Part shown: positions 26,404-35,033 of the stretch, in pieces
Position numbering within the stretch: the stretch's first letter is position 1
How the letters are laid out: each line of letters opens with the position of its first letter
Assembly: GCA_934317215.1 (NCBI GenBank)
Contig: CAKREH010000011.1
Span: 1 to 64,000 of the forward strand
Source: an uncultured Roseburia sp.
GTDB lineage: Bacteria; Bacillota; Clostridia; Lachnospirales; Lachnospiraceae
Length of the DNA: 64,000 nt
Reading direction: 5' to 3'
Position numbers and translations under genes: made by a program
Notes under the pieces: model-generated
Told to the model about the DNA's origin: nothing
The model's database searches: none
The model's input: only the letters and a program-made list of their open reading frames with translations

Positions 26404-27342
26404 TTATTTATTCGAAAACAAATCATAATATTTTTTTACGACTTTTTCTGCGGGCTTTGCATAAATTTCATAGTCCATACGGGTCTTTGCGCTCCGCTCC
26501 TGATAAAGCTTTGCATCCCATGACCAGAGTGCCATGCCTCCTACCCAGTCTCTTTTACTGCACGCCGCAAACATATCTTCGTACCATTCTGCCTGGCCCT
26601 TTGGATCCGCATCACCTCTTACACACCAGTCATTTGGCACCTCTTTGGAACCTTTTACCGACATACATCCTGTTTCCGCAAAGAAAAACGGTTTTTGAAA
26701 TCTGTTTACCACGGTTTCAATACGATCCAGCTGATTTTCCCAGTCCCCATATGGATAGTAACCACTCGAAGAAATCACATCCACAGCATCCCACCAGTTT
26801 ACCCGGTGTTCCTGATATTTATCTGTATTATAGGAAAGCAGTCCGTGATAGACCTCTCTGATATCAGAAAGCAGTTTGCGCCACTCCTGTTCCCTGTGCT
26901 CGCTCATCACCATCTCACAGCCGGCAATAAACATTTCACAGCCATACGCTTCGGCAATTTTTGCATAATGAAGCTGAAATGCCGTATAGGATGCAAACCA
27001 GTTTCCCCATTTTGGTTCACACGGAACATCCTCATCAAAAAAATTAATATGCGCCCGCCAAGTCCCGTTTTTACAGTTTACGGTCGGTTTTAATGCCACA
27101 CGAAGCCCTGTTTCCTTTGCATATTTGATCATTTCGATCAGTTCGTCATCCTCCATCGTCGCCTTTGATGTGAAGCAGATCTCCTCCGACTGCGGTGTCT
27201 CCTGCAACCCTCCCGGAACAAATATCACGAAATTTGCGCCGGTCCTCTCCTTCATCATGGCAAGGCTCTCCCTTGCCCCCGGCTTTTTAAAAGTCCCTGC
27301 GCATGCAAACGGCGCAAAAGTTACCCCACAGATATATTCCAT
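26404..27342 (-). CDS. intracellular beta-mannanase/mannosidase-like enzyme (GH113)
   Basis: A 312-residue GH113 TIM barrel without signal peptide. The opening GVTFAPFACAGTF, the acid/base E143 in AGCEMVMSEHRE and the nucleophile E223 in FFAETGCMS fit the family. GH113 enzymes hydrolyse beta-1,4-mannan; the intracellular Roseburia member is reported to shorten mannooligosaccharides from the reducing end. It is the first gene of its unit, divergent from the AraC gene at 27490, with AT-rich sequence between them where both promoters must lie. Confidence 0.88.
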   Translation of the reverse strand: MEYICGVTFAPFACAGTFKKPGARESLAMMKERTGANFVIFVPGGLQETPQSEEICFTSKATMEDDELIEMIKYAKETGLRVALKPTVNCKNGTWRAHINFFDEDVPCEPKWGNWFASYTAFQLHYAKIAEAYGCEMFIAGCEMVMSEHREQEWRKLLSDIREVYHGLLSYNTDKYQEHRVNWWDAVDVISSSGYYPYGDWENQLDRIETVVNRFQKPFFFAETGCMSVKGSKEVPNDWCVRGDADPKGQAEWYEDMFAACSKRDWVGGMALWSWDAKLYQERSAKTRMDYEIYAKPAEKVVKKYYDLFSNK

Positions 27343-27489
27343 CGTTTTTGTCCTCCCTTTTTCTCATTATGATTTCAAAAATATAATTTTTATTTTACTG
27401 ATTCTGCCATTAATATAGCATTCATCATATAGATCTGCTATAATTTTTCAAATCAAAAATTGTATAAATCTATTTTTATGGAGCCGCCT

Positions 27490-28386
27490 ATGAAATCTTT
27501 ATTTGAATATACCGACAAACTGAACAAACCTTACGAATGTTTCTTTTTAGATATGAAGAAAGAATGGCTGCCTGTGCAGCCACACTGGCATTATTTTATG
27601 GAAATCCTGTACGTGACAAGGGGCACCGCCCTGATGTATCAGAATGAACAAAGTTATATTGTAAACGAAGGTGACCTGATCGTCTTTCTCCCCTCCGTCG
27701 TTCATTCTGTCCATGCAGTGTCCGATGCCCCTCTGCAGTATTATGTTTTAAAATTTGACCTAAGCCAGCTGGATTCTTCCGCTTCACTTACCGGTGGAAG
27801 CTGGAATTACAGTGCACTGTTTAACAATGCCATAAATAACGAGCAGGCTGATATTTATTTTCCGGAGGAGGTACTTCATTTTCTTCCGGTGCAGTCCTTA
27901 TTTGATGACTGTGTCCGCGAAATGCAAAATATGCAGTATGGTTATCAGATGATCCTGCGGTCGAAAGTCAGAGAACTTCTGACCTGGATGCTCCGCATCT
28001 GGCGCAACAATGGTTTTGATACCGACTGTTATTTTACCCCGCTTGCGAAGGAAAATACGATCTATACCATCACAGAATACATTGACCGTCACGCCTGCGA
28101 AAACATCCGTGTAGAAGATATTGCCGCACTCTGTCATATGAGTTATTCACATTTCGCCAAAAATTTCCGTGAAATCTATGGGCAGTCCTGTAAAAAATAC
28201 ATTGAATTTATCCGGCTGTGCAAAGTAGAAGATATGCTTCTTTTTACAAATTTTGACTTAAATTATATCAGTCAGGAGACGGGATACGCCGACTGCAGTC
28301 ACCTGATCCGGTCATTTAAAGAAAAATATGGTGTTTCCCCGCATCAATACCGCAGGCAGCATTCCTCACCCAGACAGAATCACTGA
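27490..28386 (+). CDS. AraC-family regulator with cupin sensor domain
   Basis: ATG 27490 (MKSLFEYTDKLNKPYEC) has GGAG six bases upstream; the earlier in-frame ATG at 27460 lacks a site. The 298-residue protein has an N-terminal cupin (about 20-110: PVQPHWHYFMEILYVTRGTA, GDLIVFLPSVVHSVH) and two C-terminal helix-turn-helix units (VEDIAALCHMSYSHFAKNFR and LNYISQETGYADCSHLIRSF). Such proteins sense sugars. It is divergent from GH113 and likely activates it. A TATAAT lies at 27439-27444 upstream. Its 3' end overlaps the convergent CPBP gene by seven bases. Confidence 0.9.
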   Translation: MKSLFEYTDKLNKPYECFFLDMKKEWLPVQPHWHYFMEILYVTRGTALMYQNEQSYIVNEGDLIVFLPSVVHSVHAVSDAPLQYYVLKFDLSQLDSSASLTGGSWNYSALFNNAINNEQADIYFPEEVLHFLPVQSLFDDCVREMQNMQYGYQMILRSKVRELLTWMLRIWRNNGFDTDCYFTPLAKENTIYTITEYIDRHACENIRVEDIAALCHMSYSHFAKNFREIYGQSCKKYIEFIRLCKVEDMLLFTNFDLNYISQETGYADCSHLIRSFKEKYGVSPHQYRRQHSSPRQNH

Positions 28387-29498
28387 TTCATAATGGATTC
28401 AAGTGTACTGGCATCACCTAAAACCGGCATGAGAAACATGATTGCAGTAATCATCAGTGCAGCGATCACCAGTCCGATAATTGAAGTGATCAATGCAGCG
28501 GCTGCCGTACCGTTCTGCTGTGGTTTTATCTTTTTCGAACAGATTGCACCGAGCAGACCGACCAGCCCGAATCCTGCTCCATATCCGATAAATCCGGTTA
28601 CAATGCCAAAGATTCCAAGGATCAGTGATACTGTCGCAGTCGTCTCCGCCTCACGTTCAGAAGGAATGATGATTTCCCCCTCTCTCATTTCCACGATCTC
28701 GTCTAATTTACTTCTTCGAAGCAGTACAATACATGGAATCAAAAACAGTGGAACTGTCACCACAAGATTTAACACGGAAAGGCTGCCGATCATGTCCGTC
28801 ATATCGCCGTTTCCAAAGATACCGCTCGCCATCAGGCCTCCAAAATCAACAAGTGCATGAATTATGATACAGATCCACAAGTTGCCGCTGCGCAGATAAA
28901 TTGCTGCAAACAAAATGCCAAGCAGTGTCGCCTGCAGTGCCTGGATCAGCGCACTTGATAATGGCACACCGGAAAGCACATTCGGGATATGTGCAGCGCC
29001 AAAGATCACACTGGATAAAATGATGGCTGCAAGTACACCCCGTCTTGTGTTTGAGAAACAGTCGGCAAAAAGATTCAACACGATTCCACGCATGATCACT
29101 TCCTCATTCATGCCTACGAAAAACATTGTCAATATGTAAATGATGATCCCACCGGCAGAACGCACTCCGTCTGAACCGGAAACACTCTGCAAAAATAACT
29201 GTGCAACTGACACATACACACAGTATCCTACCATAAATCCTCCAGTATAAAATCCCCGTAGAAAACCTACACCAGTTTTTCTAAGTGATTGCTGGTATCC
29301 TGTAAGAAACAGCATACAGAACGCATAAACTGCCACGCCGACCTCAGCGATAAACTGTAACGTATAACTGTCCGTGATGGTTGTGAAATGTGTCGCCGCT
29401 GCTCCAACCAGATTCATCAGCACCAGAAACAGTGCCGTGATCACAATGCCAATGACGATGACTGCTGCTTTTGGAAGTCCCAAAATTTTGTTTTTCAT
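28380..29498 (-). CDS. CPBP-family intramembrane metalloprotease
   Basis: A 372-residue polytopic membrane protein. The CPBP (Abi) motifs are NEEVIMRG (EExxxR, about 130), FGAAHIPN (FxxxH, about 165) and HALVDFGG (HxxxD, about 215). Residues about 285-360 form an extra glycine-rich membrane pair (LILGIFGIVTGFIGYGAGFG) resembling DUF4190. CPBP proteins are Rce1-like proteases acting in protein maturation, bacteriocin self-protection or signalling; no bacteriocin gene is seen nearby. The next minus-strand gene upstream, CapA-like, ends 15 bases before the start, so the two may be co-transcribed. Confidence 0.88.
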   Translation of the reverse strand: MKNKILGLPKAAVIVIGIVITALFLVLMNLVGAAATHFTTITDSYTLQFIAEVGVAVYAFCMLFLTGYQQSLRKTGVGFLRGFYTGGFMVGYCVYVSVAQLFLQSVSGSDGVRSAGGIIIYILTMFFVGMNEEVIMRGIVLNLFADCFSNTRRGVLAAIILSSVIFGAAHIPNVLSGVPLSSALIQALQATLLGILFAAIYLRSGNLWICIIIHALVDFGGLMASGIFGNGDMTDMIGSLSVLNLVVTVPLFLIPCIVLLRRSKLDEIVEMREGEIIIPSEREAETTATVSLILGIFGIVTGFIGYGAGFGLVGLLGAICSKKIKPQQNGTAAAALITSIIGLVIAALMITAIMFLMPVLGDASTLESIMNQ

Positions 29499-29513
29499 AC
29501 TATTCCTCCTATA

Positions 29514-30842
29514 CTACTTTTCACTGATATTTCCCGCTTCATCTACCGAAGCATTGTCCGAGATACTCTCCATATAAGAAAACAGCCCCGGTGCCGCATT
29601 CGCATCCATCTGTTTTGTCTGCCCGTCCGATGCATAGACCGGAATCAGCGCATAAGAAACGGTTCCATCTTCTGCCACCGTAACTTTCACGGCTGCGGAT
29701 CTGTCAATATTCTGTCCGAAAATAAAATTACCCAGACTGTAAAAAACAGGTTTTCCGTCAATATATTCGATTCCTTCCAGACAATGTGTGTGCGCTCCGA
29801 CAACCAGATCTGCACCGGCATCTATGCACTTTTTCGCAAGTTCACGCTGCACGGCATTCGGCTGTTCGCTGTACTCTGTCCCCCAGTGCGGAAATACCGT
29901 CACAAAATCACAGGTCTGTTTTGCTTCTTTGATCACTTCGATCAATGCCGTGGAGTCATAACAGGTAAACATTCCGGGGGTGGCATTCTCGATCTTCCAG
30001 TCGGCAGACGGTACCACGCGCGACACCGCGATAAATCCATATTTTTTCCCATTTACTTCCATGACCTGCACTTCTTTTGCACGCTCCACCGAATCCCCGG
30101 CACCACCGTACAGGATTCCTGCTCCGTCTAATGCACTGAAAGTGTCTGACAGCGCCGCTCTTCCATAATCTAAGGTGTGATTGTTTGCAAGTGATACAAT
30201 ATCCACACCCATTTCATTTAACGCCCTTACATAGGAAGGACTGCACCGGAATGTGAACTGCTTGTCTGCCATCGGTTCCCCGCGGTCACTAAATGGAAAC
30301 TCGTTGTTTACCATCAGGATATCAGCTGCCTTTAACTGTTCTAACAGTTCCGGTGAGACGACACGCTCGATCCCGCCGGCATCGTAAGCTGCCTTGAAAG
30401 CATTTGCAAAAAGAACATCACCGGTCAGGATGATGGTTGTATCGCCAGAGTCTTTTTGATTATCCTTGTTTGCTGTTTCATCTGATGCACTCCCAGTTCC
30501 AGCTGCTGTGGCTGTATCATCTGATTGATTCGCAGTTTCGCCTGCTGTGGCTGCATCATCTGATATGCTTCCATTTTCACCTGCTGTGGCTGCATTCTCT
30601 GATATACTTTCGTCTTCACCTGCCGTTTCTGCACCATCCGTCGATATTCCACTTCCATCCGCTGTGGCTGCCCCATCCAGAGTGGCTTGCGCATCAGACA
30701 TATCCGCCTGCTCCTCTTCTGCCGTCACTCCCGGAGCAGACGCCAGTTTTGCCTGACCGCCGGTTAAAACTGCCGCTGCGATCACACCCGCCACAGTCAG
30801 TATGGAAAGTACATATAGTACGATTCTGATTGTTTTATTCAT
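29514..30842 (-). CDS. CapA/PgsA-type metallophosphatase-like surface protein
   Basis: Start at ATG 30842 (MNKTIRIVLYVLSIL), preceded by GGGGGA; the frame continues 24 codons upstream without a better site. An N-terminal membrane anchor (8-28) is followed by a low-complexity linker (about 35-135) rich in Ala, Asp, Glu, Ser and Thr, built from imperfect repeats of a 'DDAATAGE' kind. The PGA_cap domain (about 140-400) has ILTGDVLFANAF, NNEFPFSDRGEP, SLANNHTLDYG, FPHWGTEY and VVGAHTHCLEG. CapA/PgsA proteins take part in poly-gamma-glutamate export, but lone homologues without capBC, as here, have no settled role. Confidence 0.85.
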   Translation of the reverse strand: MNKTIRIVLYVLSILTVAGVIAAAVLTGGQAKLASAPGVTAEEEQADMSDAQATLDGAATADGSGISTDGAETAGEDESISENAATAGENGSISDDAATAGETANQSDDTATAAGTGSASDETANKDNQKDSGDTTIILTGDVLFANAFKAAYDAGGIERVVSPELLEQLKAADILMVNNEFPFSDRGEPMADKQFTFRCSPSYVRALNEMGVDIVSLANNHTLDYGRAALSDTFSALDGAGILYGGAGDSVERAKEVQVMEVNGKKYGFIAVSRVVPSADWKIENATPGMFTCYDSTALIEVIKEAKQTCDFVTVFPHWGTEYSEQPNAVQRELAKKCIDAGADLVVGAHTHCLEGIEYIDGKPVFYSLGNFIFGQNIDRSAAVKVTVAEDGTVSYALIPVYASDGQTKQMDANAAPGLFSYMESISDNASVDEAGNISEK

Positions 30843-30893
30843 AGATCCCCCATTTTGCATTGTTTTATTTTTCTTTGGTCTGAGAAATACTAC

Positions 30894-30932
30894 AAAAACG
30901 ACGCCGATGTACAACGATTGTACGCCGACGCC
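30894..30932 (-). terminator. terminator-like hairpin in capA-like leader
   Basis: A 15-bp stem with G-U pairs (GGCGTCGGCGTACAA / TTGTACATCGGCGTC, loop TCG) followed by GTTTTTG on the minus strand. It begins where transcription from the promoter at 30939-30967 should start, so it is either a leader attenuator or the end of the DUF4097 operon. Confidence 0.65.
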
Positions 30933-30938
30933 ATTTTT

Positions 30939-30967
30939 ATCATAATGATTTGCACCTTAATTGTCAA
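30939..30967 (-). promoter_or_regulatory. sigma-A promoter upstream of the CapA-like gene
   Basis: Minus strand TTGACA (30967-30962), 17 bases, TATGAT (30944-30939). It lies between the DUF4097 stop and the hairpin at 30894-30932. Confidence 0.65.
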
Positions 30968-30985
30968 CTGACACAGGATCTAAGT

Positions 30986-32038
30986 CTACTCAAAATCCAC
31001 TTCAATACTTCCCATGCCACAGTCAAGTTCCATATTTTTCTCTGCCCCTTCATTTTTGACTTCTTTATCTCCGCTGATGTTTGAGTAAGTTTCACCATCC
31101 ACATCAATCGAACCAAGTCCGCAGGAAAGTTTGTAGTTATACTCTTTTTCCCCACCGTTTAAATCGAGTGTCATGCTTCCCATGCCGCAGTCTGCTTTCA
31201 GGTTACCCTCAACACTTCCCTCCATGGAAAAATTGCCAACTCCGCAGTCTAACGCAACATCACCATACACTACACTGTCTGTAATCTCTACATTTCCAAC
31301 TCCTACGGATACATCCATTTTTCCATCTACCTGAAACCGCTCTGCCTCAAAATTACCAGCACCGACATCCACGATCAGTCTGTTACAAGTGCTGTCAAAA
31401 TCTTTCCAGCTCATGTCTGCAGCACCGATATCAAAATTCAGCTCATCAAAAGAACTTCCCTTTGGCAGATACAGGATGATCTGCGGCGATCTTTTATAAT
31501 AGTGTTTTTTTGCGTCGTATTTAATTTTTAATGTATCACCATCCAATCTGCAGGAATAATATTTCTCCTTACCGTGTTTTAATACGGCGCGGATCTTCGT
31601 ACTGTCATCCGGTTCTTTGACTGTAATTTCCGCTGCATCAATATCCAATTTGATATTTCGAATGGAAGATACATCAAAGCTGCTGTCTGCTCCACCTGCA
31701 GGTATCTCAGTAGAAAACTCCATATCACTGATATCTGTTATCATATCATTGTCATCACTATCATCGTCATCGCTATCATCGTCATCGCTATCATCGTCAT
31801 CGCTATCATCGTCATCTTCATCAAAATCATCCATATCATCATCTTCTTCGTCATCTTCATCAGCACTGCTATAATAAAGTCCCACCGGACCAATATGCCA
31901 GTTTCCATACCGGAGTTCTCCATTCTTTGCCATACGCCATACAGAAGCCCCCATCGCAGTACTGACACCGCAGAAGATCAATCCTGCACCAAGCAATGAC
32001 ACTGCAATGATTAACATAATTTTTGTAAATTTTTTCAT
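30986..32038 (-). CDS. DUF4097-family beta-helix envelope protein
   Basis: A 350-residue protein with an N-terminal membrane helix (about 5-28), a very acidic segment (about 60-97, runs of DDDDS) and a C-terminal DUF4097 beta-helix (about 120-350) whose strands repeat 'CGxGS/N' turns such as LDCGVGNFSMEG and LDCGMGSIEVD. It is third in a PadR-DUF1700-DUF4097 operon (start overlapping the end of the DUF1700 gene by four bases), an arrangement common in Firmicutes and linked to envelope-stress-type control. The exact role is unknown. Confidence 0.8.
   Translation of the reverse strand: MKKFTKIMLIIAVSLLGAGLIFCGVSTAMGASVWRMAKNGELRYGNWHIGPVGLYYSSADEDDEEDDDMDDFDEDDDDSDDDDSDDDDSDDDDSDDNDMITDISDMEFSTEIPAGGADSSFDVSSIRNIKLDIDAAEITVKEPDDSTKIRAVLKHGKEKYYSCRLDGDTLKIKYDAKKHYYKRSPQIILYLPKGSSFDELNFDIGAADMSWKDFDSTCNRLIVDVGAGNFEAERFQVDGKMDVSVGVGNVEITDSVVYGDVALDCGVGNFSMEGSVEGNLKADCGMGSMTLDLNGGEKEYNYKLSCGLGSIDVDGETYSNISGDKEVKNEGAEKNMELDCGMGSIEVDFE
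31753..31818. repeat. 15-bp tandem repeat inside the DUF4097 gene
   Basis: ATCATCGTCATCGCT repeats about four times, coding D-D-D-D-S units on the minus strand. Copy number should be prone to slippage; each step of 15 bases keeps the frame. Confidence 0.85.
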
Positions 32039-32718
32039 GCTGCCACCCCACTTTCTTTCTTCTTTTCAAACGGTTTTTTACACAAACCAATCATTCCCCT
32101 GACTGCCCATGGAAGGAATACGCCAAACACCCACACGACCAGAAGTACTGCAAGGATTCCAAGTCCCAATACCAAAAATCCTGCTCCGGTCAGTCCAAGT
32201 CCGACAGCCACTCCACCGGTAAATAAAGTGCTGAATCCAAAACCAATCAAAAGGAAACCTGCAAACACAAGTGATGCCATCACTGCAACCACTGCAACCG
32301 CAATGCCAAACAAAGTCGCAACAACCGCAAGAAGAAGTGATGCCACGACTAAAAGCAATGTCAGCCAAAGTGGTGATGTAAGAACCACCAATACGATTGC
32401 CGCTGCACTCCATCCACCTTTCTTTTCTTTCGGAGTCTCTTCGCTTTTCACAAACATATCATCATCGTTCTTATTCCACTCCGGATTTTGATCCGCCGGC
32501 ATGCCATAAGATCCATTCTCTTTTTCCATGCCAAGATTCTTTTTGATGCTCTGGGCAACCTTCTCCGGTGATTCAAGCTCCGCTATGACGGATTCCTCAT
32601 TTTCCTCGCCCGCATCTTCAAAATAACTGCGGTAAAATGCAAGCGCATCCGCTTTTTCTTCTTCTGATATTCCATCCAGAAGCTGTTCTAACTGTTTTAA
32701 AAATTCTTCTCTTTTCAT
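32035..32718 (-). CDS. DUF1700-family membrane protein
   Basis: Start at ATG 32718 (MKREEFLKQLEQLLDGISEE), five bases after the PadR stop, so the pair is coupled. The first 80 residues are the DUF1700 helical part (ADALAFYRSYFEDAGEENEE), a charged linker follows, and residues about 115-210 are a block of alanine/valine-rich membrane helices. Length 227 residues. Members accompany PadR regulators and DUF4097 proteins; function unknown. Confidence 0.85.
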   Translation of the reverse strand: MKREEFLKQLEQLLDGISEEEKADALAFYRSYFEDAGEENEESVIAELESPEKVAQSIKKNLGMEKENGSYGMPADQNPEWNKNDDDMFVKSEETPKEKKGGWSAAAIVLVVLTSPLWLTLLLVVASLLLAVVATLFGIAVAVVAVMASLVFAGFLLIGFGFSTLFTGGVAVGLGLTGAGFLVLGLGILAVLLVVWVFGVFLPWAVRGMIGLCKKPFEKKKESGVAA

Positions 32719-32723
32719 AACCT

Positions 32724-33044
32724 CTAAAGCTCCTCTCCTGAAAATAATGCTGATATTTTCATGGAATAATCTTCCCATTCTCTCCGGTATTCAACTAACT
32801 TATCCTGCCCCGGTTCCGTGATCTTATAATAACGCCTGTTCCTGCCTCCGCACTCTCTGTCATATACCTCAAGGCATCCGTCTTTCTGCAGTCTCCTGAG
32901 CACCGGATACAAAGTGGACTCTGATACATCAATGGCTTTTCGTACATCCTGTGTGATCTTATAGCCATAGGTGCCTTCCTCCTCTTTCGACACAACAGCT
33001 AACACGATCGCGTCTAAGAGAGCGGCTCCTGTATTAAATACCAT
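32724..33044 (-). CDS. PadR-family transcriptional regulator
   Basis: A 106-residue winged-helix protein with TYGYKITQDVRKAIDVSEST (recognition region) and LYPVLRRLQKDGCLEVYDRE, RRYYKITEPGQDKLVEYRRE typical of PadR. AAAGGAGATGAGCGT precedes the ATG. First gene of the operon and probably its autorepressor, as is usual in this family. Confidence 0.92.
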   Translation of the reverse strand: MVFNTGAALLDAIVLAVVSKEEEGTYGYKITQDVRKAIDVSESTLYPVLRRLQKDGCLEVYDRECGGRNRRYYKITEPGQDKLVEYRREWEDYSMKISALFSGEEL

Positions 33045-33103
33045 ACGCTCATCTCCTTTTCTTTATAATATTCTATCTGTTTTAATATTATTTGTTTATC
33101 AAT

Positions 33104-33132
33104 ACTATATTTCGCATAATATCATTTGTCAA
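33104..33132 (-). promoter_or_regulatory. sigma-A promoter of the PadR operon
   Basis: Minus strand TTGACA (33132-33127), 17 bases, TATAGT (33109-33104). The AT-rich spacer and the following 40 bases hold several imperfect dyads where a PadR dimer could bind. Confidence 0.75.
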
Positions 33133-33216
33133 CATTTATTTTATGGAAAATATTATTAAGAAATTCTAAAGATTACAAGATATTGAGATTTCATTGAATT
33201 TATATAAACAGATTCG

Positions 33217-33251
33217 GGGAGGGTGTGACCCGGTATGAGTCACACCCTCCC
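33217..33251. terminator. strong hairpin after adenine deaminase
   Basis: GGGAGGGTGTGAC and GTCACACCCTCCC form a perfect 13-bp stem with a 9-base loop. No clean T-run follows on either strand, so termination is likely but not certain. It lies between the end of ade (33318) and the PadR promoter. Confidence 0.5.
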
Positions 33252-33317
33252 TCTCTAGAACTGTCTATTTCCCGACAGCCCCTCATTTTTCATATACGCC
33301 CAAACCAGCTTTTAACA

Positions 33318-35006
33318 CTATTTTTCTCCAAACAGATACACGCCGCGCTCTGTCACACGGATCTCCGGGATTACCGTAAGTGCCATAAAGGAAAGCGTGA
33401 TAAATGGATCAATGTCCTCAGAAATGCCAAGTTTCTTTGCTTCCTCCAGCATGTCCGCCACTTTTTCCGTGATCTCATCACAGGATTTTTCACTCATCAG
33501 ACCACAGATCGGAAGCGGAAGCACATCCACTACTTTTCCACCGGAAGCGATAACATATCCACCCTGATTTTCTTCCACACCTTTGATTGCTGCAAGGATA
33601 TCCTCATCATTATCGCCCGCAACGATCAGGTTATGGGAATCATGTGCAACGGAAGTCGCCACTGCGCCGCCTTTGACACCAAACCCTTTCAGCGGCGTAA
33701 CACCGATCTCCCCTGTCTTTCCATGACGCTCTACCACGCAGATCTTGTTATATACACCATCCGGTTTGAAATATCCGTTTTCTGTCGGCACTTCCTCCAC
33801 CAGATGTGTGGTCACGATCTGGTGCGGGTTCATCTGTATCACATCCGTTTTTCCATCACAGGAAAGCCTGATCTTCTCTTTGGTGACCTCACCCACATGA
33901 ACGGTATGAAGCAGCTCATCCGGAACCGGAACGGAATAATCTTTCGCATAATCTTCCTCTGTCAGAATACGTCCGTCCTTCATGACATCAAGCGGCCTTA
34001 CCTGCTCTAAATCATCTAAAAATACGATATCTGCACGGTAACCCGCACCGATCGCACCATAATTTTTCAATCCGTAAAATTCTGCCGCCTGATAACTTCC
34101 CATCTTATAAGCCTTTGCAGCCGGCACGCCAAGTGCAATCGCCTTGCGGATGCAGGTACTGATATGTCCCTCTTTGCGGATCTCCTCCACATGCTTGTCA
34201 TCGGTACAGAAAGCACAGCGGTCTAAGCATACACCTGCATCTAACATTGTCTTGATCAGTGTCTCTAAATTCTTTGCACCACTTCCCTCGCGCACATAGA
34301 TATGCAGTCCGGCACGGAGTTTATCGAGCACTTCCTCAGCGGTAGAACACTCATGATCGTTTTCCACACCGGCAAGACGGTATGCCTGCACTTCTTTTCC
34401 CCGGATTCCAGGCGCATGCCCATCAATATGTTTCTTGGCAAACAGCTCTAACTTGTCTGCCATTCTCTTTTCACCCTCACAGCACTCCATAAAACGCATG
34501 GTCTCACCGAGTCCAAGTACTCTTGCATTATCCACATATTTCATCATATCAGAGGCAAGAAATTCACCACAGCCGTTTGTCTCCACATCCGTTGCAGGAA
34601 CTGCGGAAGGCACCATAAAAAATACGTTTACCAGAAGTTTTGCAGCACATTTTAAGAAATAGTCCATTCCTTTTGTTCCGCTGACATTCACGATCTCGTG
34701 CGGATCGGCAATGATCGTCGTTGTTCCCGCCTTCGCAAGGACTTTGGCAAGTTCCCCCGGTGCTGCCATACAGGATTCAATATGCATATGTGCATCGATA
34801 AAGCCCGGTACCAGATATTTCCCGGTACAGTCGATTTCTTCTTTTCCCTCGTATTTACCTACGCCTACGATTGTGTCCCCACAGATTGCAACATCTGCTT
34901 TTAACACTTCCTCCGTAAAGACATTCAGCACATTACCGTTTTTCAATACGAGATCTGCTTTTTCACGTCCATTTGCACAGTCTAACTTTCTTTTTCTCTC
35001 TAACAT
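33318..35006 (-). CDS. ade: adenine deaminase
   Basis: A 562-residue amidohydrolase that deaminates adenine to hypoxanthine in purine salvage. The metal-site motif DAHMHIESCMA, with its HxHxE form, marks adenine deaminase; also present are ADPHEIVNVSGTKGMDYF, DGHAPGIRGKEVQAY, CTDDKHVEE and the C-terminal domain with VATSVAHDSHNLIVAGDN. Length is normal for the family. No purine riboswitch was recognised in the 27-base gap upstream, so it may be read from the DUF1002 gene's promoter. Confidence 0.93.
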   Translation of the reverse strand: MLERKRKLDCANGREKADLVLKNGNVLNVFTEEVLKADVAICGDTIVGVGKYEGKEEIDCTGKYLVPGFIDAHMHIESCMAAPGELAKVLAKAGTTTIIADPHEIVNVSGTKGMDYFLKCAAKLLVNVFFMVPSAVPATDVETNGCGEFLASDMMKYVDNARVLGLGETMRFMECCEGEKRMADKLELFAKKHIDGHAPGIRGKEVQAYRLAGVENDHECSTAEEVLDKLRAGLHIYVREGSGAKNLETLIKTMLDAGVCLDRCAFCTDDKHVEEIRKEGHISTCIRKAIALGVPAAKAYKMGSYQAAEFYGLKNYGAIGAGYRADIVFLDDLEQVRPLDVMKDGRILTEEDYAKDYSVPVPDELLHTVHVGEVTKEKIRLSCDGKTDVIQMNPHQIVTTHLVEEVPTENGYFKPDGVYNKICVVERHGKTGEIGVTPLKGFGVKGGAVATSVAHDSHNLIVAGDNDEDILAAIKGVEENQGGYVIASGGKVVDVLPLPICGLMSEKSCDEITEKVADMLEEAKKLGISEDIDPFITLSFMALTVIPEIRVTERGVYLFGEK

Positions 35007-35033
35007 ACGCTTCCTCTTTTCGTTATAAATTTA

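Noticed and set aside
30437..30829. Plus-strand frame rich in Leu/His repeats
   Set aside because: Antisense of the low-complexity linker of the CapA-like gene.
31617..31874. Serine-rich plus-strand frame of 85 codons
   Set aside because: It is the antisense of the acidic repeat in the DUF4097 gene.
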